Shown here one piece after another: positions 22,481 to 32,511 of a stretch of DNA of 64,000 nucleotides. Each line of letters opens with the position of its first letter. Position 1 is the first letter of the stretch. The stretch covers positions 551,501-615,500 of the forward strand of contig NZ_CP114887.1 in the NCBI RefSeq assembly GCF_028747805.1. Direction: 5' to 3'. The position numbers and the translations under genes are program-made. Origin of the DNA: Solibacillus daqui (GTDB lineage: Bacteria > Bacillota > Bacilli > Bacillales_A > Planococcaceae). The notes beneath the pieces are model-generated. The model ran no database searches, was not told the origin of the DNA, and saw only the letters and a program-made list of their open reading frames with translations.

Positions 22481-25231
22481 TTATTTGAATGTTGCTATAT
22501 CGAGGGTAAGTAAATTCATGAGTTCCTGATCATCGAGCTCAGTAAGCCATTTACTGGATTGAATCAATTCCTCTGACAGCGCAGACTTCATCGTGATCAT
22601 TTTATCGATTTTTTCCTCAACTGTTCCAATTGTCACAAATTTATGCACTTGTACAAATTGTGTTTGGCCGATACGATAGGCACGGTCTGTTGCTTGGTTT
22701 TCAACTGCCGGATTCCACCAACGATCGGCATGTAGTACATGTGTAGCCGCTGTTAAGTTAAGCCCCGTACCACCAGCCTTCAGTGACAGTAAAAATACTG
22801 GAAATTCCCTCGCTTGAAAGGCCTCTACTAAATGGTCACGTTGAGCTTTTGAGGTACTACCTGTTAAAAACGGTGCATCGACATTGTAAAGCTCTTGCAG
22901 GCAATGTTGAATTAAATTACCCATACCGATATATTGGGTGAAAATTAAGCATTGTTCACCACTATCAATTATTTCCTTCGTCATTTCAATTATGCGTTTA
23001 AGCTTCACCGAACGATTCATCATCGTTTGTGCTTCATCAAAAGGTTCTTTTAAATAAAGGGCAGGGTGATTACATAATTGTTTAAGCTTTCCGAGCATTT
23101 TTAAGATGCGACCTTTTTTCTCAAAGCCCGCTAGTTGTTCTAAACTTGCAAGTGTATCTTGAATATAGCCTTCATATAGCGCGGCTTGCTCTGTTGTTAA
23201 TGCACAGAACTCATGAGATTCTTGTTTGTCAGGTAAATTTAATTGAAGCTCTGGATCTCGTTTAGAGCGACGCAGTAAAAACGGACTAATTTTTGTACGT
23301 AGTATGCGTTTATGTGATTCCGATTCGTCGCGTTCAATCGGGATAATATATTGTTCCGAAAATTTATTGAAGCTACCTAAATACCCTTTATGGATAAAGT
23401 CAAAAATAGCCCATAATTCAGAGAGGCGATTTTCAACAGGCGTACCGGTTAATGCAATATGGTGTGTCCCACTCAGTTTACGAATGGCACGGGATTGCAT
23501 CGTTTGCATATTTTTGATATTTTGAGCTTCATCAAGCGCAATCGTCGACCAATGAAGGAGCTTTAAATCATCTGCGTCTTGTGTCACTGTACCATAAGTC
23601 GATAAAATTACATTCGGACGCTGTGTTAGTACATAGCTTGTTAAATCGTCACCTTTCAAACGGCGAGGACCGTAATGCGTATACACTTCTAAATCTGGTG
23701 CGAATCGCGTTAATTCCTTCTGCCAGTTCCCAACAACAGAAGTTGGACAGACGATTAATGTAGGCTCCTGTACTTGCAAAGTTTGAACCGTGTGTAATAT
23801 ATACGTAATTAACTGAATGGTTTTTCCTAGACCCATATCGTCAGCAAGACAAGCGCCGAATTTTTGCTCACGCATAAACGTTAACCATTCAAATCCCTCT
23901 TGCTGATATGGACGTAGCTCGGCGTGTAGCTTAGATGGCACTACGATAGGAGGTAAGCCCTTTTTATGTTGAAGCTGTTCGATATATGCGGCGAGTGATT
24001 GCTGCATTTCAAAGGCAAATAGAGGATCATCGCGCTCTGCATCTTCTTCGTCTTCATCAAGTGGTGCGGTTAACGTTTCTGGTAGCTCACGGAATAATAA
24101 ATCCTTTACGGTCCAATTTTCTTCTTCCGCTTGCTCCATTAGTTCTTTCATTTCAGTAAGCCACTGCTCATCGATGCGGAACCATTCATTACCGATACGT
24201 ACGAATTCACGTTTTTCGTCAACTAAACGCTTGAATTGCTCGGCAGAAACCTCTTCACCATTCATCGAGAATTGCCACTTAAATGTTAAAATATCATCAA
24301 GTCCAGCGACACTACGCGTAGATTGGTTACCTGCGCTTACACGAACTCGTAGTTTTGACTGCTTTAATTCTTTTAACCATGCAGGCAAAATAACTTCAAA
24401 TCCAATTGCCTGAAGCTTCGCTAAATCATGGCGTAAAAATTCGCGTACAGCTGCATCTGCTAGTGTTAAACGAATAAATTGAGAAGGTTCCAAATCGATT
24501 TGCAATAACTCTAACACTTGCTGCTGCGTATTTTCAATTTGTGATGCAATAGGTTCCCATTTTTTCGGTAAGGCATCATTGATTGGTAGTTGTCGTTTTG
24601 TAGCAGCAGGTGTCCAATGCTTTGCGGAAGAAGGACTTATTAAAACGGTTTCTAATAGCCAGTTTTCTTCATTGTCCTCTGGTTCACTTAAACGTAGCGC
24701 CATTTTTACGCCATCAAAAGTATGTGTTCCTTGCAGTGGCCAACCCCCGTTTAAGAAGTATGGAATTAGCGTAAGAGAATCTTCTTTTGACAGTCCTGCA
24801 TTTGCGAGCTTTTGTTCCATTGCATGCTGCAATAATTCCTGCTCAAAGTTAAAGCCATCTTCTGTTAATGTTGCATACTGCCATAGCTTTGAATCCGACC
24901 ATAAAGGGAGTATCATTTTTAGGTCACTAAACAGCTGAGTGGTTTCACTATTTAGCGCCGAAAAATCTATAAATGGATGACGGTAGCGAGGGGATAATAC
25001 ATCAAGTAAATCCGCTGCATCTATAAGTAAGTCACGTTCTTCTAAAGACGTGTTTAACCCATATAAATTTTGATCAAATTTAAAAAACAATGTCGGTACC
25101 CAGCTTGCGGTTGGCAAAATTAAATCGTCCTTATTGTACGCAGTCATACGAAAAAGTCCCGGACGTACTGTGGCAAGCTTGATGCGCATTGTTTGTAAAA
25201 ATGGCAGTTTTGTATTGAGTAAAGTTTGCAT
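22481..25231 (-). CDS. SNF2-family helicase/ATPase (YwqA-like)
   Basis: DNA-dependent ATPase of the bacterial SNF2/HepA-like group, 916 residues. The N-terminal 200-330 region fits the SNF2-associated domain. The ATPase core runs from about 430: Walker A DDMGLGKTIQ (about 460), DEAQ box in ALDEAQNIKN (about 563), motif III ALTGTPVENRLSELWAIFDF, then the C-terminal helicase half with IFTQYIGMGNLI, LSLKAGGTGLNLTAA and DRAYRIGQ. The ribosome site GGAGG is 25 bases from the ATG, but an intervening 15-base hairpin would bring it to 10. Pairs with the SWIM gene upstream; role probably DNA or transcription-complex remodelling (inference). Confidence 0.92.
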   Translation of the reverse strand: MQTLLNTKLPFLQTMRIKLATVRPGLFRMTAYNKDDLILPTASWVPTLFFKFDQNLYGLNTSLEERDLLIDAADLLDVLSPRYRHPFIDFSALNSETTQLFSDLKMILPLWSDSKLWQYATLTEDGFNFEQELLQHAMEQKLANAGLSKEDSLTLIPYFLNGGWPLQGTHTFDGVKMALRLSEPEDNEENWLLETVLISPSSAKHWTPAATKRQLPINDALPKKWEPIASQIENTQQQVLELLQIDLEPSQFIRLTLADAAVREFLRHDLAKLQAIGFEVILPAWLKELKQSKLRVRVSAGNQSTRSVAGLDDILTFKWQFSMNGEEVSAEQFKRLVDEKREFVRIGNEWFRIDEQWLTEMKELMEQAEEENWTVKDLLFRELPETLTAPLDEDEEDAERDDPLFAFEMQQSLAAYIEQLQHKKGLPPIVVPSKLHAELRPYQQEGFEWLTFMREQKFGACLADDMGLGKTIQLITYILHTVQTLQVQEPTLIVCPTSVVGNWQKELTRFAPDLEVYTHYGPRRLKGDDLTSYVLTQRPNVILSTYGTVTQDADDLKLLHWSTIALDEAQNIKNMQTMQSRAIRKLSGTHHIALTGTPVENRLSELWAIFDFIHKGYLGSFNKFSEQYIIPIERDESESHKRILRTKISPFLLRRSKRDPELQLNLPDKQESHEFCALTTEQAALYEGYIQDTLASLEQLAGFEKKGRILKMLGKLKQLCNHPALYLKEPFDEAQTMMNRSVKLKRIIEMTKEIIDSGEQCLIFTQYIGMGNLIQHCLQELYNVDAPFLTGSTSKAQRDHLVEAFQAREFPVFLLSLKAGGTGLNLTAATHVLHADRWWNPAVENQATDRAYRIGQTQFVQVHKFVTIGTVEEKIDKMITMKSALSEELIQSSKWLTELDDQELMNLLTLDIATFK

Positions 25232-25278
25232 AGCTAGCTTGCGTTACGCAAGTTCACCTCCTAATGACAACATACATA

Positions 25279-26892
25279 TTATGAAGCAATTAAATTGCTT
25301 TTTATGATTTCTTCTTGTAGTGCACGTAGACGCTTAAACTGCTGTTGCACGGCATCTATATAGTTTTCAAAATAGTCGAGCTTTCCTGCTTTTTTAGCCG
25401 CAGATTTCATTGATCGCCAAATACGGACAGCCTGTTTATAATTTTGACGCGATTTTTGGTTAATTTCATCCATCGCATAAAAATGATAAAGCGGTAATGC
25501 GGCTTCTGGGGCATGGGCAACAACTTCCTTTAAGCCACTTTGCTCTAAATAAGCAATGGAAGTAGGGTAGAGCTGATGTAATGCGACCCATTCATTATAA
25601 CGCGCATGGCGTAGTAAATAATCAGAAAACGCCTCGATACCAAATTTACCAAATGCCGCATACAGTGTAAGTTCCTCGGCTTCTGTTAAGTCAATTTGCT
25701 CGTACAGTACATCGAGTTTACGAGTGTATTTTTGACGACGAATAGGTAGTAACTGTTCTTGAATAAAGGTTTGTAAAAAAGGAAGCGCCTTTTTCAAAAT
25801 CAGTGTCGCTTCAGCAAGATAGCCTTTTTCAAGACTTTGCTGCGCAACATCGATAAAGCTTTCTACATTTTCTAATGACATCTCTTGTATTGTTCGTTCT
25901 AGCGGTGTGATTGTACGTAATAAAATATAGAACAGCGCTTTCACTACGTTTAAATCGATATCGATTGGAGCGTTTGTTTTTTCTAAAATGGAAAGCTCCG
26001 CTGTTAAGCGCTTTTTCTCTGTGAATAGCTTCGTCCAAAATTGTAAGTATAGTGCAAGACGAAAATGCGTAGCCCCTTTTTCGAGCAGTAAAATATCGCG
26101 TGTTATTAACTGTAGTGCATCAAAAAATGGTTCGGCTGCGAATAATTTCGTCGTTCTACTAATGATATCAATTGCACGCTCCATACGAATGAACGCATTA
26201 TCTAAGTAATAGTTGAAGTAATTATTGTCCATTGACATGCCCGTTTTCACAGCATGCTGTAATAGGCGCTTCATACACGCAATTTCCATATACAAATCAA
26301 ATAATTGCTGCCACTCTTGTTCAAATGGGCGCTGGCGTTGTAATTTTAAACGGGCATTTTCAAGAAGCGAAGAAATTAAAAAGCTATCGATCGGTCGCTG
26401 CTCTTTAAAGGTATAGTTCAGCACTTCGTCGGCCATACGCTGCCAGCTTTCAGGACTTCGCTCAGAGGCGAGGGTACTCAACTGCACTGTTTTTTTCGCG
26501 CGCCAACTTGTTAGCCAATCTTGCAACGAAATGAAATATTGTGAAAGCTTAAAAATAACTGCTAGCTGATGTCGACATAGCTTTTTTTGAGGGCATGTAC
26601 AGCTAATTTGCTGCTGTGTAAAAGATATGGTTACGTCGGTAGTGCGAACATCTTGAATTTGGCACACCAATATTTGTGTAAACGCTGAGTAAGTACGCAG
26701 CTTGATCGCTTGATTACGCACGGAAAACATCGCACGAGTGACAAGTTCGGCATCCTCATTTGCAGAGGGATGGAGCTGCTCTTCGAAGCGCTGTAATGTT
26801 TTTTCAATAAAATCTTTATGTGAATGAGCAACATCAGAAAAACTGGAACTCACAATAGACGTCCTCCTATCTAAAAAAGTCGTTCCTTTCAT
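25279..26892 (-). CDS. SWIM zinc-finger protein (YwqB-like)
   Basis: 537 residues. The SWIM motif CTCPQKKLCRH (CxCx5-6CxH) is at about 97-107; the rest is helical and probably repeat-like, without catalytic motifs. SWIM domains bind DNA or protein, and bacterial ones commonly sit next to SNF2 genes, as here (47 bases upstream of the helicase, same strand). The pair corresponds to B. subtilis ywqA/ywqB. The start encodes MKGTTFLDRRTSIV; the later in-frame ATG at codon 51 would still keep the SWIM motif. Confidence 0.85.
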   Translation of the reverse strand: MKGTTFLDRRTSIVSSSFSDVAHSHKDFIEKTLQRFEEQLHPSANEDAELVTRAMFSVRNQAIKLRTYSAFTQILVCQIQDVRTTDVTISFTQQQISCTCPQKKLCRHQLAVIFKLSQYFISLQDWLTSWRAKKTVQLSTLASERSPESWQRMADEVLNYTFKEQRPIDSFLISSLLENARLKLQRQRPFEQEWQQLFDLYMEIACMKRLLQHAVKTGMSMDNNYFNYYLDNAFIRMERAIDIISRTTKLFAAEPFFDALQLITRDILLLEKGATHFRLALYLQFWTKLFTEKKRLTAELSILEKTNAPIDIDLNVVKALFYILLRTITPLERTIQEMSLENVESFIDVAQQSLEKGYLAEATLILKKALPFLQTFIQEQLLPIRRQKYTRKLDVLYEQIDLTEAEELTLYAAFGKFGIEAFSDYLLRHARYNEWVALHQLYPTSIAYLEQSGLKEVVAHAPEAALPLYHFYAMDEINQKSRQNYKQAVRIWRSMKSAAKKAGKLDYFENYIDAVQQQFKRLRALQEEIIKSNLIAS

Positions 26893-27318
26893 TATAATAT
26901 GAATTCCAACAAAGTGAAACTTTACTCGATTGGGGTTTTTCTCATTCCCTTCCGAGCATTAGCCTTCACTAGTCAGGCTTTTGTAAAGCTTTTAAGGGCT
27001 ACGACATGTCGGCTTTGCGTGAATACGTGAGATTGCCTAGAAAATCCCTGTTTTTTCAATGCGAATTTAAATGCACAAACGCTCGCAAATCATTTTGAAT
27101 GCATATATTAAAGAAAAAAATGTAATCCCAAATTATGGAGAACAACCTCAATTTTGACCAGGTACATTAATTGGAAAGTTTGAAACGTTGAAAGTATGGG
27201 GATACTAAATGCATATAAAAAATTTATCGAATTTTCAAAAATATTTAACCTCGAAATAAGGTCTTTTGGTTAGGATAAAAACGAATGGGAACAAAACGAC
27301 ATCCAAGGAGGAATTCAT
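26893..27318. other. 426-base intergenic region between divergent genes
   Basis: Upstream regions of the SWIM gene (minus) and of the IDEAL-domain gene (plus). A GC-richer patch at about 26950-27045 contains short inverted repeats (AGCCT/AGGCT around 26960-26982, and CGACATGTCG at 27002-27011). No gene and no convincing promoter were identified. Confidence 0.35.
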
Positions 27319-27801
27319 ATGATTCAAGTTCAATTTATGAAACCATTTTATACAAAATTAAATGGTTCAAAACTACGCTTAGTATTTGCCTATCAATACT
27401 TTTCAATTACAAAGGACGACGAGATTTTTCATTTCATTCCAATTGAAGGAAAAGAAATGATTGTTGATTTAAATACTTTGCAAGTTGAAAATTTATCAGA
27501 AGTATTTGTCTTCCAGCGTGGGAACCGTTTCGTGCGCCTTCCGCTTTATCAACTACTATTAGTATCCAACGTTCACGATCATTTAATGCCGATTATCGAT
27601 AACGTATCGACACATGTGAAGCCATCACAAGCTGAGGTGCTATATAAATTTGACGAGGAAGTAGAAGGGATTGTGCGCGTATTAGAAGAGGAAAACTTAT
27701 CTCGTTTGATCGACAACGCACTTGAAGCACGTAATGAAGCATTGTTTCATACTTTAATGGCAAAGAAGGCAAAATTGACTGGAGGCTTCGCCGCATCATG
27801 A
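27319..27801 (+). CDS. IDEAL-domain protein
   Basis: 160 residues. The C-terminal SRLIDNALEARNEALFHTL (about 128-147) fits the short IDEAL domain (PF08858) found in Bacillales proteins such as YpiB. The N-terminal 1-110 part is a beta-rich region I do not recognise. No signal peptide or membrane helix. ATG 27319 after AAGGAGG. Single gene bounded by a strong terminator. Function unknown; IDEAL proteins are regulatory or adaptor-like in the few studied cases. Confidence 0.7.
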   Translation: MIQVQFMKPFYTKLNGSKLRLVFAYQYFSITKDDEIFHFIPIEGKEMIVDLNTLQVENLSEVFVFQRGNRFVRLPLYQLLLVSNVHDHLMPIIDNVSTHVKPSQAEVLYKFDEEVEGIVRVLEEENLSRLIDNALEARNEALFHTLMAKKAKLTGGFAAS

Positions 27802-27822
27802 TTGTCAATACGGCTAATTAGC

Positions 27823-27861
27823 GCCCACTGACGTATAAATTATACGCCAGTGGGCTTTTTT
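27823..27861 (+). terminator. intrinsic terminator of the IDEAL-domain gene
   Basis: GCCCACTG and CAGTGGGC form the outer stem and CGTATAA/TTATACG the inner stem, with one mismatch between them; TTTTTT follows. Confidence 0.92.
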
Positions 27862-27867
27862 GATTTC

Positions 27868-27915
27868 AAAAAAAAATCCCATGAAGCTTTTCCTCAAAAA
27901 TGAAAAGCCCATGGG
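27868..27915 (-). terminator. intrinsic terminator of the csaB operon
   Basis: On the minus strand GTCCCATGGGCTTTTC folds onto GAAAAGCTTCATGGGA (two-base bulge) and is followed by a run of nine T. It starts just after the csaB stop. Confidence 0.85.
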
Positions 27916-27925
27916 ACCAAAGAAA

Positions 27926-29005
27926 TTATTTACCTGTAAATAGATCCATCGCTAATTGCGCGGTATGTTGTGCTTGTTCATGTAATACGACAATTTGCGT
28001 GCGTAACGAAGCTTCGATTGATTCACGTTCTGCTAGCATGTGTTCGGCTTGTTTGAACAAGTCTTTGCCAGTCCAATCATCTTTTTCAACATGTCCAATA
28101 GTTGGTTGATTTGCGATATCGGCAAAGGCATCGATTTTTGGGTCATATGAAATGGCGATAAATGGTGTAGTTTGAATCGCGGCAAAAATTAAAGAATGCA
28201 GGCGCATCCCAATTAATAAATCCGCGTTGCCAATAATCGCAATTTTTTCTTCGATGGATAAGTTACCAGGTGCGACTAAGCTTTGTTCAGCCATCATTTG
28301 TGAAAGCTGAAATGAAGCTTTTTCATCATGTTCATCATGCATCGGAATAAAGACAATTCGCTGACCTGCTTGTGCGAGTAATGATAAGCTATCGACAATT
28401 TTTTGTTTGAAGTCCACGTCAGATGGCCAATCACGTACACTTACCGCAATATAGCCACCCTCGAATGCTTGATAGTCTAGCCAGCAGCTTTTGAATTCCG
28501 TCGCGTTGAGCCCAATAACGGGGTCAGGGACAATCGACATAGGCTTGTTTACACCGATATCGATTAATAACTGACGAGAAGCTTCATCACGCAGGGTGAT
28601 TTGGTTGACCTTGTTTAGTGTAAATTTCGTCATCCACTTGCTAAATGCATGATTGATTGGGCCCATCCCTTGTGCATAGACGAAGACAGGTTTTTTATGA
28701 AATTTAGCGATCTGCATAATCGCGCAGTAGTAAGGAATGGTTTTCATTCCTGTTTGATCCTGTAGTAAACTACCCCCACCACTAATTAAGCCATCAGCAC
28801 GCTTTAATACAGCAGATATTTCTTTTAGTTTCCAACGATTCACTGCTTGGACACCGTAAGTAGCTGCTGTGTGCTCTGGATTATTTGATAGCACCGTTAT
28901 TTTTACAGCAGGCTCTAACTTGCGTAGGGAAGTGATAATTGATAACAAAATAGCTTCATCGCCTACATTATCAAAGCCGAAATAGCCAGAAAGAACGATA
29001 TGCAT
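27926..29005 (-). CDS. csaB: polysaccharide pyruvyltransferase CsaB
   Basis: Adds ketal pyruvate to the secondary cell wall polymer, creating the ligand that SLH domains bind. 359 residues from the ATG at 29005, which overlaps the upstream stop by one base (TAATG) and sits behind GAGGTGG. Signatures are GYFGFDNVGDEAIL at the N-terminus, DGLISGGGSLLQD (about 75), VYAQGMGPI, RDEASRQLL, VPDPVIGL and the C-terminal MRLHSLIFAAIQTTPFIAI. The family is cytosolic and uses phosphoenolpyruvate. Last gene of the operon and 5 kb from the SLH S-layer gene, the pairing known from B. anthracis. Confidence 0.94.
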   Translation of the reverse strand: MHIVLSGYFGFDNVGDEAILLSIITSLRKLEPAVKITVLSNNPEHTAATYGVQAVNRWKLKEISAVLKRADGLISGGGSLLQDQTGMKTIPYYCAIMQIAKFHKKPVFVYAQGMGPINHAFSKWMTKFTLNKVNQITLRDEASRQLLIDIGVNKPMSIVPDPVIGLNATEFKSCWLDYQAFEGGYIAVSVRDWPSDVDFKQKIVDSLSLLAQAGQRIVFIPMHDEHDEKASFQLSQMMAEQSLVAPGNLSIEEKIAIIGNADLLIGMRLHSLIFAAIQTTPFIAISYDPKIDAFADIANQPTIGHVEKDDWTGKDLFKQAEHMLAERESIEASLRTQIVVLHEQAQHTAQLAMDLFTGK

Positions 29006-32000
29006 TATGACCACCTCGCGATTGCTTTTTTCACTAATTTCGCTAAAACAATATAAATCCCTATAAATACTAACCCAACAACAAAGCCTAACACAACACT
29101 ATAAAACGTACGTAATAACGAAACATCTAACGGAATGTGTAAGTGTGTAAAGGTATTCATAATTGATAAGAAACCAATTACACCAGGAACTAGTAAAATG
29201 CTACCAAGCTTTTTGTTAATCCCCATCACATATAGCGCTAATACAAAGAATGGGAAGCCGATTAAAAATTCCTTCGTACGTGGACGAACATACAGTGTAT
29301 TTTCTAGCCATTGACGAAGAGCCAGCTCAAGCGCACTTGCTGTACCAGAGTTACCAGTACGCGTAATGTAAAACGCACCCACTGCCGCAATTACAACGAA
29401 TAATAGAAGATGCCAGTAGCGGACTTCCATGTTCACAAGCTTTACTGAACGAGTAAGCGCATGCTTGTAGCCATTTTCGAAAATATTGTACATTTGCATA
29501 ATGACAAGAACAATGACACCTGCAATTGGAATTACGTAAACCAATTTAACACCACGGAACGCTTCAATTCCTGTTAAGAAAGGATTGCCGTTTAGTAAAC
29601 CAACAACGATTGCAATACCTATCGCACTAATCGCAATTGCTTTTACATATTGTACGAGGATGTTACCGATTTTACGCGAACCTTTTGCCGTAGACATTAC
29701 TGCATAAATAGGTGTTAATACAGCGATAATTAACGCAAAGACTTGAATAAATAGTAAGCGATCTAATAAGAAATACGCCACTGCCAGTAAAATCATCCCC
29801 ACTGTAGCGACTAAACGTAGCGGATGGCAATTAATAATACTAAACATCATGTACGTAAATAATACACCTGCCAGTAAAATGAATGCCGTAGACCAAGATG
29901 GAATCGTTACTTTATCTAATGTAGTCGGCTTGCCTAAAGTGAATGATGAAGGCACGGCTGATTGAATATCTGTTAAGTAATCCGTTGCTAATTCTAGATT
30001 TTCTTCAACATCGCCCTTTGTTTTCACATGGTAGAAAATCGATTTAATATTGCGCTCTTTAATTGCACGTACGGTACGTTCTACCATTACTTGGTTTGTT
30101 AGATTTGGCTGACGATTAATATCGATACTGTGCAGTCGCACAATGTCGTAATCTGTTTGACGAGCAATCGATTGCTCACCTTTTAGTGGGCCACCTTCGA
30201 TTAAGTAGAAGAAGTAGCCCGCTTCTTCTAATTTGTCTACAAATTTCGGTTGAGATGTTTGTCCAAATCCGATTGTTTCTTCACCCATACCAAGTAAACC
30301 AGATGTAGACTCATTTTTCATCTCTACTAATTGCGATACAATTTTGCCGTTTACTTCATCCGTTTCGGCATTTGTTGCGCGGAAAACATGTAGTAAATTA
30401 TGCTGTTCAATCGTTTGTAGTGCTTGTTCATCATAGCCAATCGGTGTATCTAAATCATAAAACTCATCTGAGCTTGCTAGGAAGTAGAATGGTTCATCAC
30501 CAATCTTTGTATTTTCAACGTCGATGGTATCAGTAATCAGCTTTTGATGTTGTTCGTTTTCAGGAATAGAAATATAGAAGCCTGTTTTTTTCACATCCAC
30601 TTCATCACGATACGGCGTGAAGCGTAGCATAGAAGCTAACTCATTTTCTTCAAAAATAGTCAGCACATTTTGATTTTGTAAATCTTTTAAGCTTAATGGA
30701 CTTAAGCTAACTGTTGTTAAACCAGCATCCTTCAACTCTGATAGAATATCGTCTACAGATAGCTCACTTTCCATCGATAGCGTTAAAATTTCTTCATATG
30801 GAATAATCACTTCATAATTGTGACTGTTTTGCTCGGCATTCCAGCGATTTATAAAGCCAATGGAGCCAGCAAGCAATAAAATAAGAATGGCTGCCCATAG
30901 CCATGTACGTTTATTCTTCATAGTAGTACGATTGCCCCCGTTTCTTTCTTTAAGCTGTAGTTTTTTCCCAAGGACAGGGATGCGTTTCAAATCTTCTGGA
31001 TGAATGGCACGAAGCACCCAAAGTAGCGCAAAGTACACAACGCCGCCAATCGCAATCGCGACGAACACATAACCAAGCGCAAGCATACGCCCAAAGTTTG
31101 CTACGTCGAACCACAAAGTAGGGAGCCCAACGATGACTGCCATTATAATAGAAGAAATAATGATTTTTAATATTGTGGCATTGAAAGCCGAGAATGAAAT
31201 TTTACGTAAAATAAATAGTGTGTTCACAATAAATACAACAGCATACACTATTAAAGTTGACCACGCGGCACCTTCTAAGCCATATTGCTGAATAAGTACG
31301 ATGTTAAGTACGATTTTTAACGCAACACCTACCAAGATAATATAGGCGGCAAGCTTTGCTTGGTTCATGCCTTGTAAAATCCCAGTACTTACAAGTGTTA
31401 ATGAAGTAAATACCGCACTCGCATTAATAATAGCAAGCATCGAGCTACCTTCAATATTTGTATAGAGTGCTAAGTTTAGTGGTAACGTTAATGCCAGTAA
31501 GCCCATCGCAGCAGGCCATGTAATTAAATGCGTCATTCGGTAAGTTTGCTCGATTACAGAACGTGTACCAGCTACATCATTTTGCGCTAGCTTTTTTGTG
31601 ATGAGTGGCACAAGCGGTAAAATAATTGACGACGCAAATACCGTAGTAATTTGAACTAACGTAGCACCACGACCATATAGTCCGTATAAGTAGTTAATTT
31701 CTTGCTGTGTAGTAATACCGATTTGTTTTAATGAATATGTAGCAGTAAACGAATCAACAAAGTTAAACAATGCCATTGTTACCGAACCTATTGCAATCGG
31801 TATCGAAATTTTTAAAATCGTGCCACTCCATTTTGAGAAGTCGCTAGATTGATATTTTTCGTCTGAAGTTACTTTTACAGCAGACCGCTGATATCTCAGA
31901 CGCAGATAGATTAATGAAGCAAGTGCCCCAATTACAGAGCCGATCATTACACCACCGGCAATTATTTCAGTGGATAGCTCCATTTTTACAAGAACATACG

Positions 32001-32511
32001 CAGCCACGATAATGAGTACAGCGCGGATAAGCTGTTCTAAAACTTGCGAAATTGCAGTAGGGCGCATATCATCATAGCCTTGGAAAAATCCTCGATAGAC
32101 TGCCATATAAGGTGCTACTAATAATGTCAATGCTACAACAATAAGGGCAAAGCGTGTTGAGGGCCCCCCAAGCCAATCTGCTAAAACGTGAGAGAAGCTA
32201 AAGATAATCGTAAAGCTAAAAAGCCCAAAGCAAATGGCTAATATACTTGCTGTAAGATAAATCTTTTTGACCTGCCCAGCTTCACCTCGCGTATTTGCTT
32301 CGGCAATGAGCTTGGAAATCGCGAGTGGAATACCAGCTACTGATAGATACAGTGCCACCATATATACGGGATACACAAGGCTGAAAATACCGAGTACCTC
32401 ATCGCCCGCGATATTTTGCAGCGGAACACGGAAAATACTGCCTAATATTTTGGAAAGCAATGTAGCAATCGTTAAAATGAGCGTGCTTTTCACTAATGTG
32501 GATTGGCTCAT
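29005..32511 (-). CDS. fusion: MurJ/MATE-type polysaccharide flippase (CsaA-like) + DUF5693 protein
   Basis: 1168 residues. Residues 1-520 are a complete flippase of the polysaccharide-transporter family (12-14 helices; start MSQSTLVKSTLILTIATLLS, then GSIFRVPLQNIAG). Residues 531-1168 match a separate family: one membrane anchor (about 536-553), an extracellular domain to about 865, then about eight helices, as in DUF5693 proteins. An internal ATG at 30919-30921 marks the junction, preceded by a G-rich stretch (CGGGGG) 12-16 bases upstream. Each half equals a full-length stand-alone protein. It should export lipid-linked wall-polymer units. The start overlaps the WecG stop by four bases. Confidence 0.85.
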   Translation of the reverse strand: MSQSTLVKSTLILTIATLLSKILGSIFRVPLQNIAGDEVLGIFSLVYPVYMVALYLSVAGIPLAISKLIAEANTRGEAGQVKKIYLTASILAICFGLFSFTIIFSFSHVLADWLGGPSTRFALIVVALTLLVAPYMAVYRGFFQGYDDMRPTAISQVLEQLIRAVLIIVAAYVLVKMELSTEIIAGGVMIGSVIGALASLIYLRLRYQRSAVKVTSDEKYQSSDFSKWSGTILKISIPIAIGSVTMALFNFVDSFTATYSLKQIGITTQQEINYLYGLYGRGATLVQITTVFASSIILPLVPLITKKLAQNDVAGTRSVIEQTYRMTHLITWPAAMGLLALTLPLNLALYTNIEGSSMLAIINASAVFTSLTLVSTGILQGMNQAKLAAYIILVGVALKIVLNIVLIQQYGLEGAAWSTLIVYAVVFIVNTLFILRKISFSAFNATILKIIISSIIMAVIVGLPTLWFDVANFGRMLALGYVFVAIAIGGVVYFALLWVLRAIHPEDLKRIPVLGKKLQLKERNGGNRTTMKNKRTWLWAAILILLLAGSIGFINRWNAEQNSHNYEVIIPYEEILTLSMESELSVDDILSELKDAGLTTVSLSPLSLKDLQNQNVLTIFEENELASMLRFTPYRDEVDVKKTGFYISIPENEQHQKLITDTIDVENTKIGDEPFYFLASSDEFYDLDTPIGYDEQALQTIEQHNLLHVFRATNAETDEVNGKIVSQLVEMKNESTSGLLGMGEETIGFGQTSQPKFVDKLEEAGYFFYLIEGGPLKGEQSIARQTDYDIVRLHSIDINRQPNLTNQVMVERTVRAIKERNIKSIFYHVKTKGDVEENLELATDYLTDIQSAVPSSFTLGKPTTLDKVTIPSWSTAFILLAGVLFTYMMFSIINCHPLRLVATVGMILLAVAYFLLDRLLFIQVFALIIAVLTPIYAVMSTAKGSRKIGNILVQYVKAIAISAIGIAIVVGLLNGNPFLTGIEAFRGVKLVYVIPIAGVIVLVIMQMYNIFENGYKHALTRSVKLVNMEVRYWHLLLFVVIAAVGAFYITRTGNSGTASALELALRQWLENTLYVRPRTKEFLIGFPFFVLALYVMGINKKLGSILLVPGVIGFLSIMNTFTHLHIPLDVSLLRTFYSVVLGFVVGLVFIGIYIVLAKLVKKAIARWS

